From the NCBI GenBank assembly GCA_944384995.1, contig CALWVN010000001.1:186001-250000 (forward strand): a DNA stretch of 64,000 nt, in the 5' to 3' direction. Below, one piece after another: positions 1 through 7,980 of the stretch (position 1 is the first letter of the stretch; every line of letters begins with the position of its first letter). Origin of the DNA: an uncultured Clostridia bacterium. Its GTDB lineage: Bacteria; Bacillota; Clostridia; Oscillospirales; Acutalibacteraceae. The notes below the pieces were generated by a model that was not told the DNA's origin, searched no databases, and saw only the letters and a list, made by a program, of their open reading frames with translations. The position numbers were made by a program, and so were the translations under genes.

Positions 1-42
1 GCAAAGGATTTTGCCGCTATCGTTGCCGCTGCATCGAAGTAA
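1..42 (+). CDS. tpiA: Triosephosphate isomerase, C-terminal end only
   Basis: Only the last 13 codons are in the window, reading AKDFAAIVAAASK followed by TAA. The 'DFAAIV' tail resembles the C-terminus of triosephosphate isomerase. The gene sits 20 nt before gpmI, which is the usual glycolytic order in Firmicutes (gap-pgk-tpiA-gpmI). The product would interconvert dihydroxyacetone phosphate and glyceraldehyde 3-phosphate in the cytoplasm. The assignment rests on a very short peptide plus its neighbour, so it is likely but not proven. Confidence 0.7.
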   Translation, partial: AKDFAAIVAAASK

Positions 43-62
43 GAAAGAGGAACCGAACTACC

Positions 63-1598
63 ATGAAAAAACCTGTTGTTTTGTGTATAATGGACGGTTT
101 CGGCTACAACCCGTCCGATTACGGCAACGCCATTCGCGCTGCAAAAACGCCGCGTCTGGACGAAATCATGAAAAACAACCCCATGACCTATATCGGCGCG
201 TCCGGCATGGATGTCGGGCTTCCCGACGGGCAGATGGGTAACTCTGAGGTCGGGCACACCAATATCGGCGCAGGACGTATCGTCTATCAAGAGTTGACGC
301 GCATCACCAAGTCCATTCAAGACGGGGATTTCTTCCAAAACGAAGCCTTTGTAGGCGCAGTGGACAATTGCAAGAAAAACGGTACGGCGCTGCATCTGAT
401 CGGGCTTTTATCCGATGGTGGTGTGCACAGTCATAACACACACCTGTATGCGCTTTTAAAGCTTGCCAAAGACAGCGGGCTTACCGACGTATATGTGCAC
501 TGCCTGTTGGACGGCAGAGATGTGCCGCCGGCCTCCGGCGTAGAATATATTCGCGAATTGCAGCAGAAAATGCAGGAGATCGGCGTCGGCAGGATCGCTA
601 CGGTCATGGGTCGTTTTTACGCGATGGATCGTGACAATATTTGGGATCGTGTCGGTATGGCATACAATGCTATGGTCAACCGTGAGGGTATCGAAGCCGA
701 TGATGCGATCGCCGCTGTGGAAAAATCGTATGATTCGATCGATGAAGACGGCAAGCACCTGACCGATGAATTCGTGATGCCGACTGTGATTGCAGGCGGC
801 GCACCGATTTCGGCGAATGATTCCGTGATCTTCTTCAACTTCCGTCCCGACCGTGCCCGTGAGATCACGCGCTCGTTCGTGGATCCCGATTTTACCGGCT
901 TTGCTCGCAAGGCGTATTTCCCGTTATACTATGTCTGCATGACGCAGTATGACGAGGAAATGCCGAACGTAGAGGTTGCTTTTAAGCCCGAACGGCTTGT
1001 CAACACCATGGGCGAGTATCTGTCCAAGCTCGGTAAAACGCAGCTTCGCATCGCCGAAACACAAAAATATGCACATGTAACCTTCTTCTATAACGGCGGT
1101 GAGGAAAAGGTTTATCCGGGGGAAGATCGCATTTTGATCGATTCCCCGAAGATCTCCACCTTTGACCTCAAGCCCGAAATGAGCGCCTATGAGGTCTGTG
1201 ATGCCGCCTGTAAGGAGATCCTCAGCGGCAAATATGACGTTGTGATCCTAAACTACGCGAACTGTGACATGGTTGGGCATACAGGTATTTTTGATGCGGC
1301 TGTCAAAGCAGTGGAGGCTGTGGATACCTGCGTCGGTAAGCTGACCGATGCGGTCATGCAGATGGGCGGTGTGATCCTGATTACCGCCGACCATGGTAAT
1401 GCGGACCAGATGTATGCAGAGGACGGTTCACCGTTCACGGCACACACCACAAATCCTGTTCCGCTGGTGATCGTGGGCAAGGATTGCAAGCTTAAAGCCA
1501 CCGGCGGCAGGCTTTGTGATCTTTCGCCGACGATGCTGGACATCATGGGACTTGAACAGCCAAAAGAGATGACCGGCGTTTCGTTAATCGAAAAATAA
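63..1598 (+). CDS. gpmI: 2,3-bisphosphoglycerate-independent phosphoglycerate mutase
   Basis: The 511-residue protein has the normal length and motifs of the Mn-dependent, cofactor-independent mutase that interconverts 3- and 2-phosphoglycerate in glycolysis. Visible are the N-terminal metal-binding MDGFG (Asp11), the phospho-serine site in QMGNSEVGHTNIGAGR (Ser61), the C-terminal metal ligands in NCDMVGHTG and ITADHGNADQM, and the phosphatase-like fold these imply. An AGAGGA ribosome binding site precedes the ATG. It follows tpiA by 20 nt and is probably the last gene of a glycolytic operon. No hairpin terminator follows: its stop codon lies inside the 3' end of the convergent spmB gene (15-nt overlap). 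Confidence 0.97.
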   Translation: MKKPVVLCIMDGFGYNPSDYGNAIRAAKTPRLDEIMKNNPMTYIGASGMDVGLPDGQMGNSEVGHTNIGAGRIVYQELTRITKSIQDGDFFQNEAFVGAVDNCKKNGTALHLIGLLSDGGVHSHNTHLYALLKLAKDSGLTDVYVHCLLDGRDVPPASGVEYIRELQQKMQEIGVGRIATVMGRFYAMDRDNIWDRVGMAYNAMVNREGIEADDAIAAVEKSYDSIDEDGKHLTDEFVMPTVIAGGAPISANDSVIFFNFRPDRAREITRSFVDPDFTGFARKAYFPLYYVCMTQYDEEMPNVEVAFKPERLVNTMGEYLSKLGKTQLRIAETQKYAHVTFFYNGGEEKVYPGEDRILIDSPKISTFDLKPEMSAYEVCDAACKEILSGKYDVVILNYANCDMVGHTGIFDAAVKAVEAVDTCVGKLTDAVMQMGGVILITADHGNADQMYAEDGSPFTAHTTNPVPLVIVGKDCKLKATGGRLCDLSPTMLDIMGLEQPKEMTGVSLIEK

Positions 1599-2105
1599 CC
1601 GTACAAAAACGGCAGACAGCAAAAAGCTGATCCCATCGGCACACAGTGCGCAAAGCACCGTGTGCCGAATTTTTTTGATCCCGACCGCGCCGTAGTACAC
1701 CGTAACGGTATAAAATGTAGTTTCGGTCGATCCCGCAATGACTGAGGCTGTACGCCCGATAAAGGAGTCTGCGCCGTAGGTTGTAAGCAGACTTTGAAAC
1801 GCGCTTAAAGACCCGCTTCCGGAGATCGGCGATAAAATACAAAGCGGCAGCACCTCTGCGGGAAACCCGAGCTTGGAAAGCAGGGGTGTGAGTGCGGCGG
1901 TAAGCGCGTCCGAAACACCGCTCGCCGTAAGCATTTGTACGGCGAGCAGCAGCCCGACGAAGGCCGGCAGGACGGCGACGGCGCAGGATATGTTTTCTTT
2001 TGCTCCTTCTAAAAACACATCGAATACCCGCACGCGCTTGCATGCGCCGTAAATCAAGATGCCCCCGATGCAGAACAGGAGAACAAAGGTTCCGATCTCG
2101 CTCAT
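1584..2105 (-). CDS. spmB: Spore maturation protein B (nucleoside-recognition/gate domain)
   Basis: The 173-residue hydrophobic protein has the Gate-domain sequence typical of SpmB, including AVLPAFVGLLLAVQML, the GSGSLSAF segment and the TETTFYTVTVYYGAVG segment near the C-terminus. In Bacillus, SpmA and SpmB are membrane proteins needed for spore core dehydration and heat resistance; the molecular activity is not settled. The ATG at 2105 overlaps the spmA stop codon in an ATGA arrangement, so the two are translationally coupled, and this start is preferred to an in-frame one 66 nt upstream inside spmA. The 3' end overlaps convergent gpmI by 15 bp. Confidence 0.9.
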   Translation of the reverse strand: MSEIGTFVLLFCIGGILIYGACKRVRVFDVFLEGAKENISCAVAVLPAFVGLLLAVQMLTASGVSDALTAALTPLLSKLGFPAEVLPLCILSPISGSGSLSAFQSLLTTYGADSFIGRTASVIAGSTETTFYTVTVYYGAVGIKKIRHTVLCALCADGISFLLSAVFVRLFFD

Positions 2106-2680
2106 CCGTGTTTTCTCCCGAACAGCTTTGTAAGCAGTATTGCACCGGCACAGCTGAGAAACGATACGCAAAGCGTTGCAGGTAAAATCTCCATAGGTGC
2201 ATGCGAACCGCTGTCATGGCGAAGCATGGCTACGGTAGTCGGGATCAGACGAATGCAGGCGGAATTGAGCACAACAAACAGGATCATGTCGTTGCTCGCT
2301 GTATCTTGAAACGGCGCATGCCGCTTCAGCCGCCGCATTGCCTCAATACCGAGCGGTGTTGCAGCGTTCCCGAGCCCAAACAGGTTGGCGGTGATGTTCA
2401 TGGAAACCGCGCTTTTAGCTGCCGAATCGTTTTGAATCCCCGGAAACAGTCGATCTAAAAGCGGGGAGAGCAGCCTTGCGAAACGGTCTGTCAAACCGGC
2501 TTGCTGTGCCACGCGCATCAGCCCGCCCCAAAGGCAGAACATACCAAGCATTTTAAGCGTTACGGTTACAGCTTCCTCAGCCGAGGAAAATACAGCGTCT
2601 GACACCGCCTGGGTGTTTCCGCTGCAAACGGCGAAAATAATCGCGAGTACGATCATGCCTGACCAGATATAATTCATCAT
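2102..2680 (-). CDS. spmA: Spore maturation protein A (nucleoside-recognition/gate domain)
   Basis: About 192 residues, with several hydrophobic segments and the SpmA-type sequence MNITANLFGLGNAATPLGI followed by SNDMILFVVLNSACIRLIP. It pairs with SpmB in spore core dehydration. An in-frame GTG at 2689 extends the reading frame, but a GGTGA ribosome binding site lies 5 nt before the ATG at 2680 and 8 nt before the ATG at 2677, so one of these two ATGs is the likely start. The gene is divergent from an AbrB-type regulator gene across a palindrome-rich 120-bp region, which raises the possibility that the regulator controls it. Confidence 0.9.
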   Translation of the reverse strand: MMNYIWSGMIVLAIIFAVCSGNTQAVSDAVFSSAEEAVTVTLKMLGMFCLWGGLMRVAQQAGLTDRFARLLSPLLDRLFPGIQNDSAAKSAVSMNITANLFGLGNAATPLGIEAMRRLKRHAPFQDTASNDMILFVVLNSACIRLIPTTVAMLRHDSGSHAPMEILPATLCVSFLSCAGAILLTKLFGRKHG

Positions 2681-2709
2681 ATCTATCACCGATACAGTTT
2701 ATTTTGTCG

Positions 2710-2758
2710 AGCATAAAATTATGCTAATATTGACAAAAATGTCAAAAAATGCAATAAT
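2710..2758. promoter_or_regulatory. Divergent promoter region with two palindromes (spmA / AbrB-like gene)
   Basis: On the plus strand a near-consensus sigma-A promoter is present: TTGACA at 2730-2735, a 17-bp spacer and AATAAT at 2753-2758, driving the AbrB-like gene. The -35 box is the left arm of a perfect inverted repeat, TTGACA-aaaa-TGTCAA (2730-2745). A second inverted repeat with 7-bp arms (AGCATAA, 2-bp centre, TTATGCT) lies at 2710-2725. Inverted repeats placed on a -35 box are typical operators; which protein binds here is not known from the sequence. Confidence 0.7.
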
Positions 2759-2799
2759 GATACGAAAGCAATTTCAATTTGTAAAATGGAGGTGCGTTG

Positions 2800-3090
2800 A
2801 TGAAATCAACCGGGATTGTCCGCGGGCTGGATAAAATGGGCAGGATTGTTCTGCCTATGGAGATTCGGAAGCTTTTGCATTTGATCGATGACAAAAGCTA
2901 TGTGGAATTTTACACCGAAGCCGACAGTGTTATTTTGAAGAAGTATGTGCCCGCCTGTATTTTTTGTGACAATGCGGACAATACGGTGGAGTACCACGGC
3001 ATGAAGATCTGTAAGGACTGTTTGCATAAGCTTGACCTGCTTGCGCAGGAGCTCCCGCCGGATACAGACATCGATTCAGACGAAAGCTAA
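2800..3090 (+). CDS. AbrB/SpoVT-type transcriptional regulator with zinc-ribbon tail
   Basis: The 96-residue protein starts with an AbrB-family swapped-hairpin DNA-binding domain (residues 1-48: GIVRGLDKMGRIVLPMEIRK, then a strand ending VILKK) and continues into a short tail with two CxxC pairs (Cys53/Cys56 and Cys71/Cys74) that could bind zinc. AbrB proteins are transition-state regulators in spore formers. A GGAGGTG ribosome binding site at 2788-2794 sets the ATG at 2800; the TTG just before it is too close. It has its own strong promoter and a bidirectional terminator shared with rex. Its targets are unknown; autoregulation through the palindromes in its promoter is plausible. Confidence 0.88.
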   Translation: MKSTGIVRGLDKMGRIVLPMEIRKLLHLIDDKSYVEFYTEADSVILKKYVPACIFCDNADNTVEYHGMKICKDCLHKLDLLAQELPPDTDIDSDES

Positions 3091-3108
3091 AATTCAAAAA
3101 TGGCATAA

Positions 3109-3141
3109 AAATGCGCCGTGCAGAATCTGCACGGCGCATTT
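3109..3141. terminator. Bidirectional intrinsic terminator between the AbrB-like gene and rex
   Basis: A 15-bp perfect inverted repeat (left arm 3109-3123, loop AAT, right arm 3127-3141) with a GC-rich core GCGCCGTGCAG and AAA/TTT ends. It lies between two convergent genes and can end transcription from both. Confidence 0.88.
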
Positions 3142-3160
3142 AAAATTGAATTAATAAGAC

Positions 3161-3790
3161 TTAGAGATTATTAAGGTGGTAGCTGAGTGTCATAAGACTG
3201 TCGGACAGATGTACATTTTCAACTGCAACACCCGGGTAATTCGCTGAAATGTCGTAGTGCGTGAAATTCCAAAAGCCTTTTACACCGAGATTGACCAGCT
3301 CCTGTGTGACTTCGGCAGCGCTTTCACTTGGAATACACAGCACAGCAACGGTCGGGGCGTTTTCGCGGCAGAAATCGTAAAGACCGCTGATCTGCCGGAT
3401 CGGCAAGCCGCGCACAAGCTGCCCCGCCAGCGCTTCGTTGCGGTCAAAGATCCCAATCAGGTTAAAGCCTCGTTCCTCAAAGGACATATGTGCCGCAACA
3501 GCTCTGCCAAGGTTGCCTGCGCCGATCAGCACGGTTTTGGCTTTTTTATTGACGCCGAGGATCTTGCCGATCTCCGCATAAAGCTGGCTGACGTTATAGC
3601 CGTATCCCTGCTGCCCGAACCCGCCGAAGCAGTTTAAGTCCTGGCGGATCTGGGAGGCGGTAAAGCCCATCCGCTTGGAAAGCTCACTGCTGGAAATACG
3701 CTGTAATCCGTTTTTCTTCATTTCCCCTAAAAAACGGTAATAACGGGGCAGCCGCTTGATGACCGAAAGGGAAACGTCGTTTTTTGGCAT
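3161..3790 (-). CDS. rex: Redox-sensing transcriptional repressor Rex
   Basis: The 209-residue protein has the two Rex domains: an N-terminal winged helix (about 1-80, with KRLPRYYRFL and SSSELSKRMGFTASQIRQDL) and a C-terminal Rossmann fold with the dinucleotide motif GAGNLG at 90-95. Rex binds NAD+/NADH and represses fermentation and redox genes when NADH is low. A GAGGTG ribosome binding site precedes the ATG. It starts 9 nt after icd ends and so is probably the last gene of an acn-icd-rex operon, placing the redox sensor beside NADH/NADPH-producing enzymes. The bidirectional terminator follows. Confidence 0.96.
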   Translation of the reverse strand: MPKNDVSLSVIKRLPRYYRFLGEMKKNGLQRISSSELSKRMGFTASQIRQDLNCFGGFGQQGYGYNVSQLYAEIGKILGVNKKAKTVLIGAGNLGRAVAAHMSFEERGFNLIGIFDRNEALAGQLVRGLPIRQISGLYDFCRENAPTVAVLCIPSESAAEVTQELVNLGVKGFWNFTHYDISANYPGVAVENVHLSDSLMTLSYHLNNL

Positions 3791-3799
3791 GAACTCACC

Positions 3800-4969
3800 T
3801 CATTCGCTGAGTGACCGAACGGTCTCCATAACATAGTCGCCGAACGCGCTGCAAGTGGCACCATCCTCGCGGCCGGTGATCTGTAATTTCTTTTCTTCAA
3901 ACATGCAGATATCCAAAGCACGTTCCAGAAGATCCGCCTGCTTTTGCTTTCCAATATGCGACAGGAGCATCACACTTGCACGCAGCATCGAGCAGGGATC
4001 GGCATATTGCGCGCGTCCCTCACGCACCATGCGCGGCGCGGAACCGTGAATGGCTTCAAACATGGCATAGCGTTTGCCGAGGTTTGCACTGCCGGCCGTG
4101 CCGACGCCGCCCTGGAACTCCGCGGCTTCATCGGTAATGATATCACCGTACAGGTTCGGCAGAATAAAGACTTTGAAATCGCGTCTGCGCTTTTCGTCGA
4201 TCAGCTTGGCGGTGGTGATGTCGACATACCACTCGTCCGTAGTGATCTCGGGATATTCCTCGCCGACCTTTTTGCAGATTCGCAAAAACTTGCCGTCCGT
4301 CGTCTTGATAACATTTGCCTTGTTGATGATCGAAACGCGGTCTTTTCCGTTCTTACGTGCGTATTCATAGGCAAGCCGCGCGATGCGCTCCGTGCCCTCA
4401 CTGGTTGTAACAACAAAGTCCATCGCGAGGTCATCGTCCACTTCAATGCCTTTGGAACCGACCGCATACGCACCCTCCGTATTCTCACGGAAGAACGTCC
4501 AGTCGATGCCGAGCTCACGCACCTTGACGGGGCGAACGTTTGCAAACAGATCCAACGCCTTGCGCATGGCAACATTCGCACTTTCGATGTTGGGCCACGG
4601 ATCGCCCGCCTGCGGCGTGGTGGTCGGGCCTTTCAGAATAACGTGGCAGGCTTTCAGCTGCTCAAGCACATCATCCGGGATCGCTTTCATCACCGCTACA
4701 CGGTTTTCAATGGTCAGCCCGTCGATCTCACGGAATTCGATCTTGCCCGCCTTTACGTCGTCAGCAAGCATATAGGCGAGCACGCGCGCGGATTCTTTTG
4801 TGATGATTGGGCCGATGCCGTCGCCGCCGCAAACGCCGATAACGATCTTGTCCAGCTTGTCATAGTCCACAAAATCCTTTTGGGCTTTAATGCGGTCGGA
4901 ACGCGCCGACTGCTCGCGCACCAGCGCTTCAAAGGCTTGCAGAGCTTTTTGCAGATTTGCTTCAGTCAT
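3800..4969 (-). CDS. icd: Isocitrate dehydrogenase (isocitrate/isopropylmalate dehydrogenase family)
   Basis: A 389-residue protein of the beta-decarboxylating dehydrogenase family. The substrate-binding signature SANVAMRKALDLFANVRP (Ser, Asn and Arg ligands), the FRENTEGAYA segment and the metal-site region NLYGDIITDEAAE favour isocitrate over isopropylmalate, as does its position directly after aconitase. It would oxidise isocitrate to 2-oxoglutarate, supplying glutamate synthesis. NAD versus NADP preference cannot be read with confidence. Its AGAGGTG ribosome binding site, 6 nt upstream, selects the ATG at 4969 over an in-frame TTG 9 nt earlier. It is followed closely by rex. Confidence 0.9.
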   Translation of the reverse strand: MTEANLQKALQAFEALVREQSARSDRIKAQKDFVDYDKLDKIVIGVCGGDGIGPIITKESARVLAYMLADDVKAGKIEFREIDGLTIENRVAVMKAIPDDVLEQLKACHVILKGPTTTPQAGDPWPNIESANVAMRKALDLFANVRPVKVRELGIDWTFFRENTEGAYAVGSKGIEVDDDLAMDFVVTTSEGTERIARLAYEYARKNGKDRVSIINKANVIKTTDGKFLRICKKVGEEYPEITTDEWYVDITTAKLIDEKRRRDFKVFILPNLYGDIITDEAAEFQGGVGTAGSANLGKRYAMFEAIHGSAPRMVREGRAQYADPCSMLRASVMLLSHIGKQKQADLLERALDICMFEEKKLQITGREDGATCSAFGDYVMETVRSLSE

Positions 4970-4987
4970 GGGTTGCACCTCTAATGT

Positions 4988-6919
4988 TTATAAAGATTCT
5001 CTTGTATAATTGAGCAGCCCGCCTGCGAGCAGAATGTCTTTCTGTCGCTCGGACAATGAATAGGTAAGCATATAGCGTTCGCCGGTCGTCTTATTTTCCA
5101 GCGTTACGGGTGCGCCGTTTTCCAATTCCGACTTGATGTTCGGAAGGCTCAATTCGTCACCCTGCGAGATCTTGTCATAATCCGCTTCGTTTTGGAAGTT
5201 CAGCGGCAGGATCCCTGCGTTGATGAGGTTTGCACAGTGGATGCGCGCAAAGGATTTGGTGATAACTGCCTTAACGCCGAGATACAGCGGCACAAGCGCC
5301 GCATGTTCACGCGAAGAGCCCTGCCCGTAATTCGCGCCGCCGATGACAATGCCCTTACCCTCTTGTTTGCAACGTTCGGCAAAGGTCTTGTCGCAAACCG
5401 CAAAGCAGAACTGCGAAAGATAGGGGATATTGGAGCGATAGGGGAGGATCTTTGCGCCGGCGGGCATAATGTGGTCGGTCGTGATGTCGTCACCAACCTT
5501 GAGTACCGCTTTTGCTTCGATCGAATCAGGCAGTTTGTCGGTCGTCGGGAAAGGCTTGATGTTCGGCCCGTACAGAACTTCCACGTCTTTCGCCTCTTCG
5601 GGAGAAGCAGGCATGGCGATCATGTTGTCGTTGACGTCAAATTTCTCCGGCATGTCGATGTGCAGCGGTTCGCCGAGCTCGCGCGGGTCGGAAAGGACGC
5701 CCGTAAGCGCCGAATAAGCAGCGACCTCAGGGCTGACAAGATAGATGCCCGCGTCCGCGGTGCCGGAGCGACCCTCAAAGTTGCGGTTGAACGTGCGCAG
5801 CGAAACGCCGCCGGAATTCGGCGACTGACCCATACCAATGCACGGTCCGCAGGCGCTTTCGAGAATGCGCGCACCTGCATCGATCATATCGGCCAAAGCG
5901 CCGTCTTTGGCGAGCATGTTGAGCACCTGTTTGGAACCGGGCGCAATGGAAAGGCTGACGGTCGGACAAACCGTCTTGCCTTTTAAGATTGCTGCGACCT
6001 TGAGCATATCCATAAGAGAGGAATTTGTACAGGAACCGATGCAGACCTGATCGATCTTAATTTTGCCGATCTCCGTAACGGATTTCACGCGGTCGGGCAT
6101 ATGCGGCATTGCCGCCATCGGGGCGAGTGCGGAAAGGTCGATCTCGATCGTTTCGTCGTAAACGGCATCTGCGTCCGCTTCCAAGGCTGTCCAATCCTCG
6201 ACACGGCACTGTGCTTCCAAAAATGCCCTGGTTACTTCGTCGGACGGGAACACGGAAGTCGTCGCGCCAAGCTCCGCACCCATATTTGTAATGGTTGCAC
6301 GCTCAGGAACGGAAAGCGACTTAACGCCTTCGCCCGTATATTCAATGATCTTGCCGACGCCGCCCTTGACGGTCATACGGCGCAGGACTTCCAAGATCAC
6401 ATCCTTTGCCGCAACGTAAGGAGAAAGCTTGCCTGTAAGGTGTACGTTTACGATCTTCGGCATCGTGATATAATAGGTGCCGCCGCCCATAGCAACTGCA
6501 ACGTCCAGTCCGCCCGCGCCCATAGCGAGCATCCCGATGCCGCCGCCTGTCGGGGTATGGCTGTCCGAACCGATCAGCGTTTTGCCCGGCTTGCCGAAGC
6601 GCTCCAAGTGTACTTGGTGGCAGATGCCGTTGCCGGGACGCGAAAAGCGGATACCGCGTTTTTTTGCGACAGATTGGATAAAGCGGTGGTCATCGGCGTT
6701 TTCGAAGCCGGTTTGCAGCGTGTTGTGATCGATGTAAGCCACGGAAAGCTCCGTGCGCACGCGCTCAATGCCCATCGCTTCAAATTCAAGGTACGCCATT
6801 GTACCGGTAGCGTCCTGCGTGAGTGTCTGGTCAATGCGAAGGCCGATCTCGCTGCCCGGTGTCATATCGCCTGAAACGAGGTGGCTTTGGATCAGTTTCT
6901 GTGCAACTGTCAATCCCAT
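4988..6919 (-). CDS. acnA: Aconitate hydratase (short, Clostridia type)
   Basis: The 643-residue protein has the cysteines that hold the 4Fe-4S cluster: Cys297 in CIGSCTNSS, and Cys357 and Cys360 in ACGPCIGMG. It also has GSDSHTPTGGG, and the C-terminal swivel domain with DDITTDHIMPAG and YGQGSSREHAAL. It is shorter than the 900-residue AcnA of E. coli, matching the mitochondrial-like aconitases common in Clostridia. It isomerises citrate to isocitrate and feeds icd, whose start is 18 nt downstream. It has its own promoter and heads the acn-icd-rex operon. Confidence 0.95.
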   Translation of the reverse strand: MGLTVAQKLIQSHLVSGDMTPGSEIGLRIDQTLTQDATGTMAYLEFEAMGIERVRTELSVAYIDHNTLQTGFENADDHRFIQSVAKKRGIRFSRPGNGICHQVHLERFGKPGKTLIGSDSHTPTGGGIGMLAMGAGGLDVAVAMGGGTYYITMPKIVNVHLTGKLSPYVAAKDVILEVLRRMTVKGGVGKIIEYTGEGVKSLSVPERATITNMGAELGATTSVFPSDEVTRAFLEAQCRVEDWTALEADADAVYDETIEIDLSALAPMAAMPHMPDRVKSVTEIGKIKIDQVCIGSCTNSSLMDMLKVAAILKGKTVCPTVSLSIAPGSKQVLNMLAKDGALADMIDAGARILESACGPCIGMGQSPNSGGVSLRTFNRNFEGRSGTADAGIYLVSPEVAAYSALTGVLSDPRELGEPLHIDMPEKFDVNDNMIAMPASPEEAKDVEVLYGPNIKPFPTTDKLPDSIEAKAVLKVGDDITTDHIMPAGAKILPYRSNIPYLSQFCFAVCDKTFAERCKQEGKGIVIGGANYGQGSSREHAALVPLYLGVKAVITKSFARIHCANLINAGILPLNFQNEADYDKISQGDELSLPNIKSELENGAPVTLENKTTGERYMLTYSLSERQKDILLAGGLLNYTRESL

Positions 6920-6968
6920 GTTTTCGGATCTCCTAACTTTTTCATTTTTTTAACAATCTTACGAACAT

Positions 6969-6997
6969 ATTTTAATACCTATAAGAAAGTTTGTCAA
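6969..6997 (-). promoter_or_regulatory. Sigma-A promoter of acn-icd-rex
   Basis: Read on the minus strand, TTGACA (6997-6992), a 17-bp spacer and TAAAAT (6974-6969) form a strong vegetative promoter about 50 nt upstream of the aconitase ATG. No clear Rex operator (TTGTTAA-type palindrome) was recognised over it. Confidence 0.8.
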
Positions 6998-7087
6998 TGA
7001 ATCGGCAAAGATTTTTGACAAGAATTCCTGTTGGATAATTTTATTTGCGAACAAAACAAATAAAATTTTTCGACAGGCGCTTGGGGA

Positions 7088-7116
7088 TTGATTCATTACA
7101 ATGTTTGTGCTACAAT
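7088..7116 (+). promoter_or_regulatory. Sigma-A promoter of tepA-spoIIIE
   Basis: TTGATT at 7088-7093, a 17-bp spacer and TACAAT at 7111-7116. Just downstream, in the likely 5' leader, GCGCAAAA (7125-7132) and TTTTGCGC (7142-7149) form an 8-bp inverted repeat around a GC-rich 9-nt loop; whether it has a function is unknown. Confidence 0.75.
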
Positions 7117-7188
7117 ACTTTCGCGCGCAAAAACACGCGCGTTTTGCGCATACTATGGACAAAAACAGAAATGTGAGGGTGCTAAAGT

Positions 7189-7980
7189 ATGCGTACAAAA
7201 AAACAGGCGAGTTTATTTCAAACCATGATGGCTTCTGTTCCGCCGACGCCTGAATCGCAGGAGGACGAGGAAGGAAACGAACATGAGGAGGCATCGCCGA
7301 TCCGCGAGATCGTCGAGACCGGTTCCATTACCGTTTCCAAAGACGGACATCTGATCCATTGCCTGACCGTGATCGGTCAGATCGAGGGGCATTATATCCT
7401 CCCTGCACAGAATAAAACCACAAAATACGAGCATGTTATTCCGCAGCTTGTCGCGATTGAGGAGAGCAGTGAGATCGAAGGACTGCTTGTGATCCTTAAC
7501 ACGGTTGGCGGCGATATTGAAGCGGGGCTTGCAATCGCGGAACTCATCAGCGGAATGCAGACGCCAACCGTTTCTCTGGTGCTCGGCGGCGGTCACTCGA
7601 TCGGCGTGCCGCTGGCTGTTGCGGCCAAACAGTCGTTTATTGTGCCTTCCGCCACAATGACGATCCACCCTGTGCGCATGAACGGGCTTGTGCTCGGCGT
7701 GCCGCAGACGTTTTCGTATTTTCAGAAAATGCAGGAGCGTATCGTAGATTTTGTCGCACGCAATTCCAATATGCCGCCGAAGCGCTTTCGTGAGTATATG
7801 CTGGCAACCGGGGAGCTTGCAACAGATGTAGGAACGGTGCTGGAAGGAAAGCAGGCGGTGGAGTCCGGCATGGTCGACCGGCTTGGCGGGCTTTCGGATG
7901 CGCTCGACTGTTTATATTCTATGATCTTGAAACGTGCAGCGGGGGAAACCTCGCGGATACCATCCTTGGAGGGAAATTGA
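7189..7980 (+). CDS. tepA: ClpP-like serine protease, translocation-enhancing protein TepA/YmfB type
   Basis: The 263-residue protein belongs to the ClpP/crotonase fold. The oxyanion segment NTVGGDIEAGLAIAEL (104-119), the nucleophile Ser137 in GGGHSIGVPLA and His160 in TIHPVR match the ClpP catalytic layout. The acidic N-terminal stretch of about 40 residues is typical of the TepA/YmfB branch, linked in Bacillus to protein secretion. It has a GAGGGTG ribosome binding site 7 nt before the ATG. The stop codon overlaps the start of the downstream spoIIIE/ftsK gene by one base (TGATG), the same gene pair as in Bacillus. Confidence 0.88.
   Translation: MRTKKQASLFQTMMASVPPTPESQEDEEGNEHEEASPIREIVETGSITVSKDGHLIHCLTVIGQIEGHYILPAQNKTTKYEHVIPQLVAIEESSEIEGLLVILNTVGGDIEAGLAIAELISGMQTPTVSLVLGGGHSIGVPLAVAAKQSFIVPSATMTIHPVRMNGLVLGVPQTFSYFQKMQERIVDFVARNSNMPPKRFREYMLATGELATDVGTVLEGKQAVESGMVDRLGGLSDALDCLYSMILKRAAGETSRIPSLEGN

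Noticed and set aside
3944-4984. 346-residue open frame antisense to icd
   Set aside because: It mirrors the icd gene, has no ribosome binding site and a composition typical of an antisense shadow. The icd frame has clear enzyme motifs.
6960-7120. Rex operator in the acn promoter region
   Set aside because: The AT-rich sequence has no convincing TTGTTAA-type inverted repeat.
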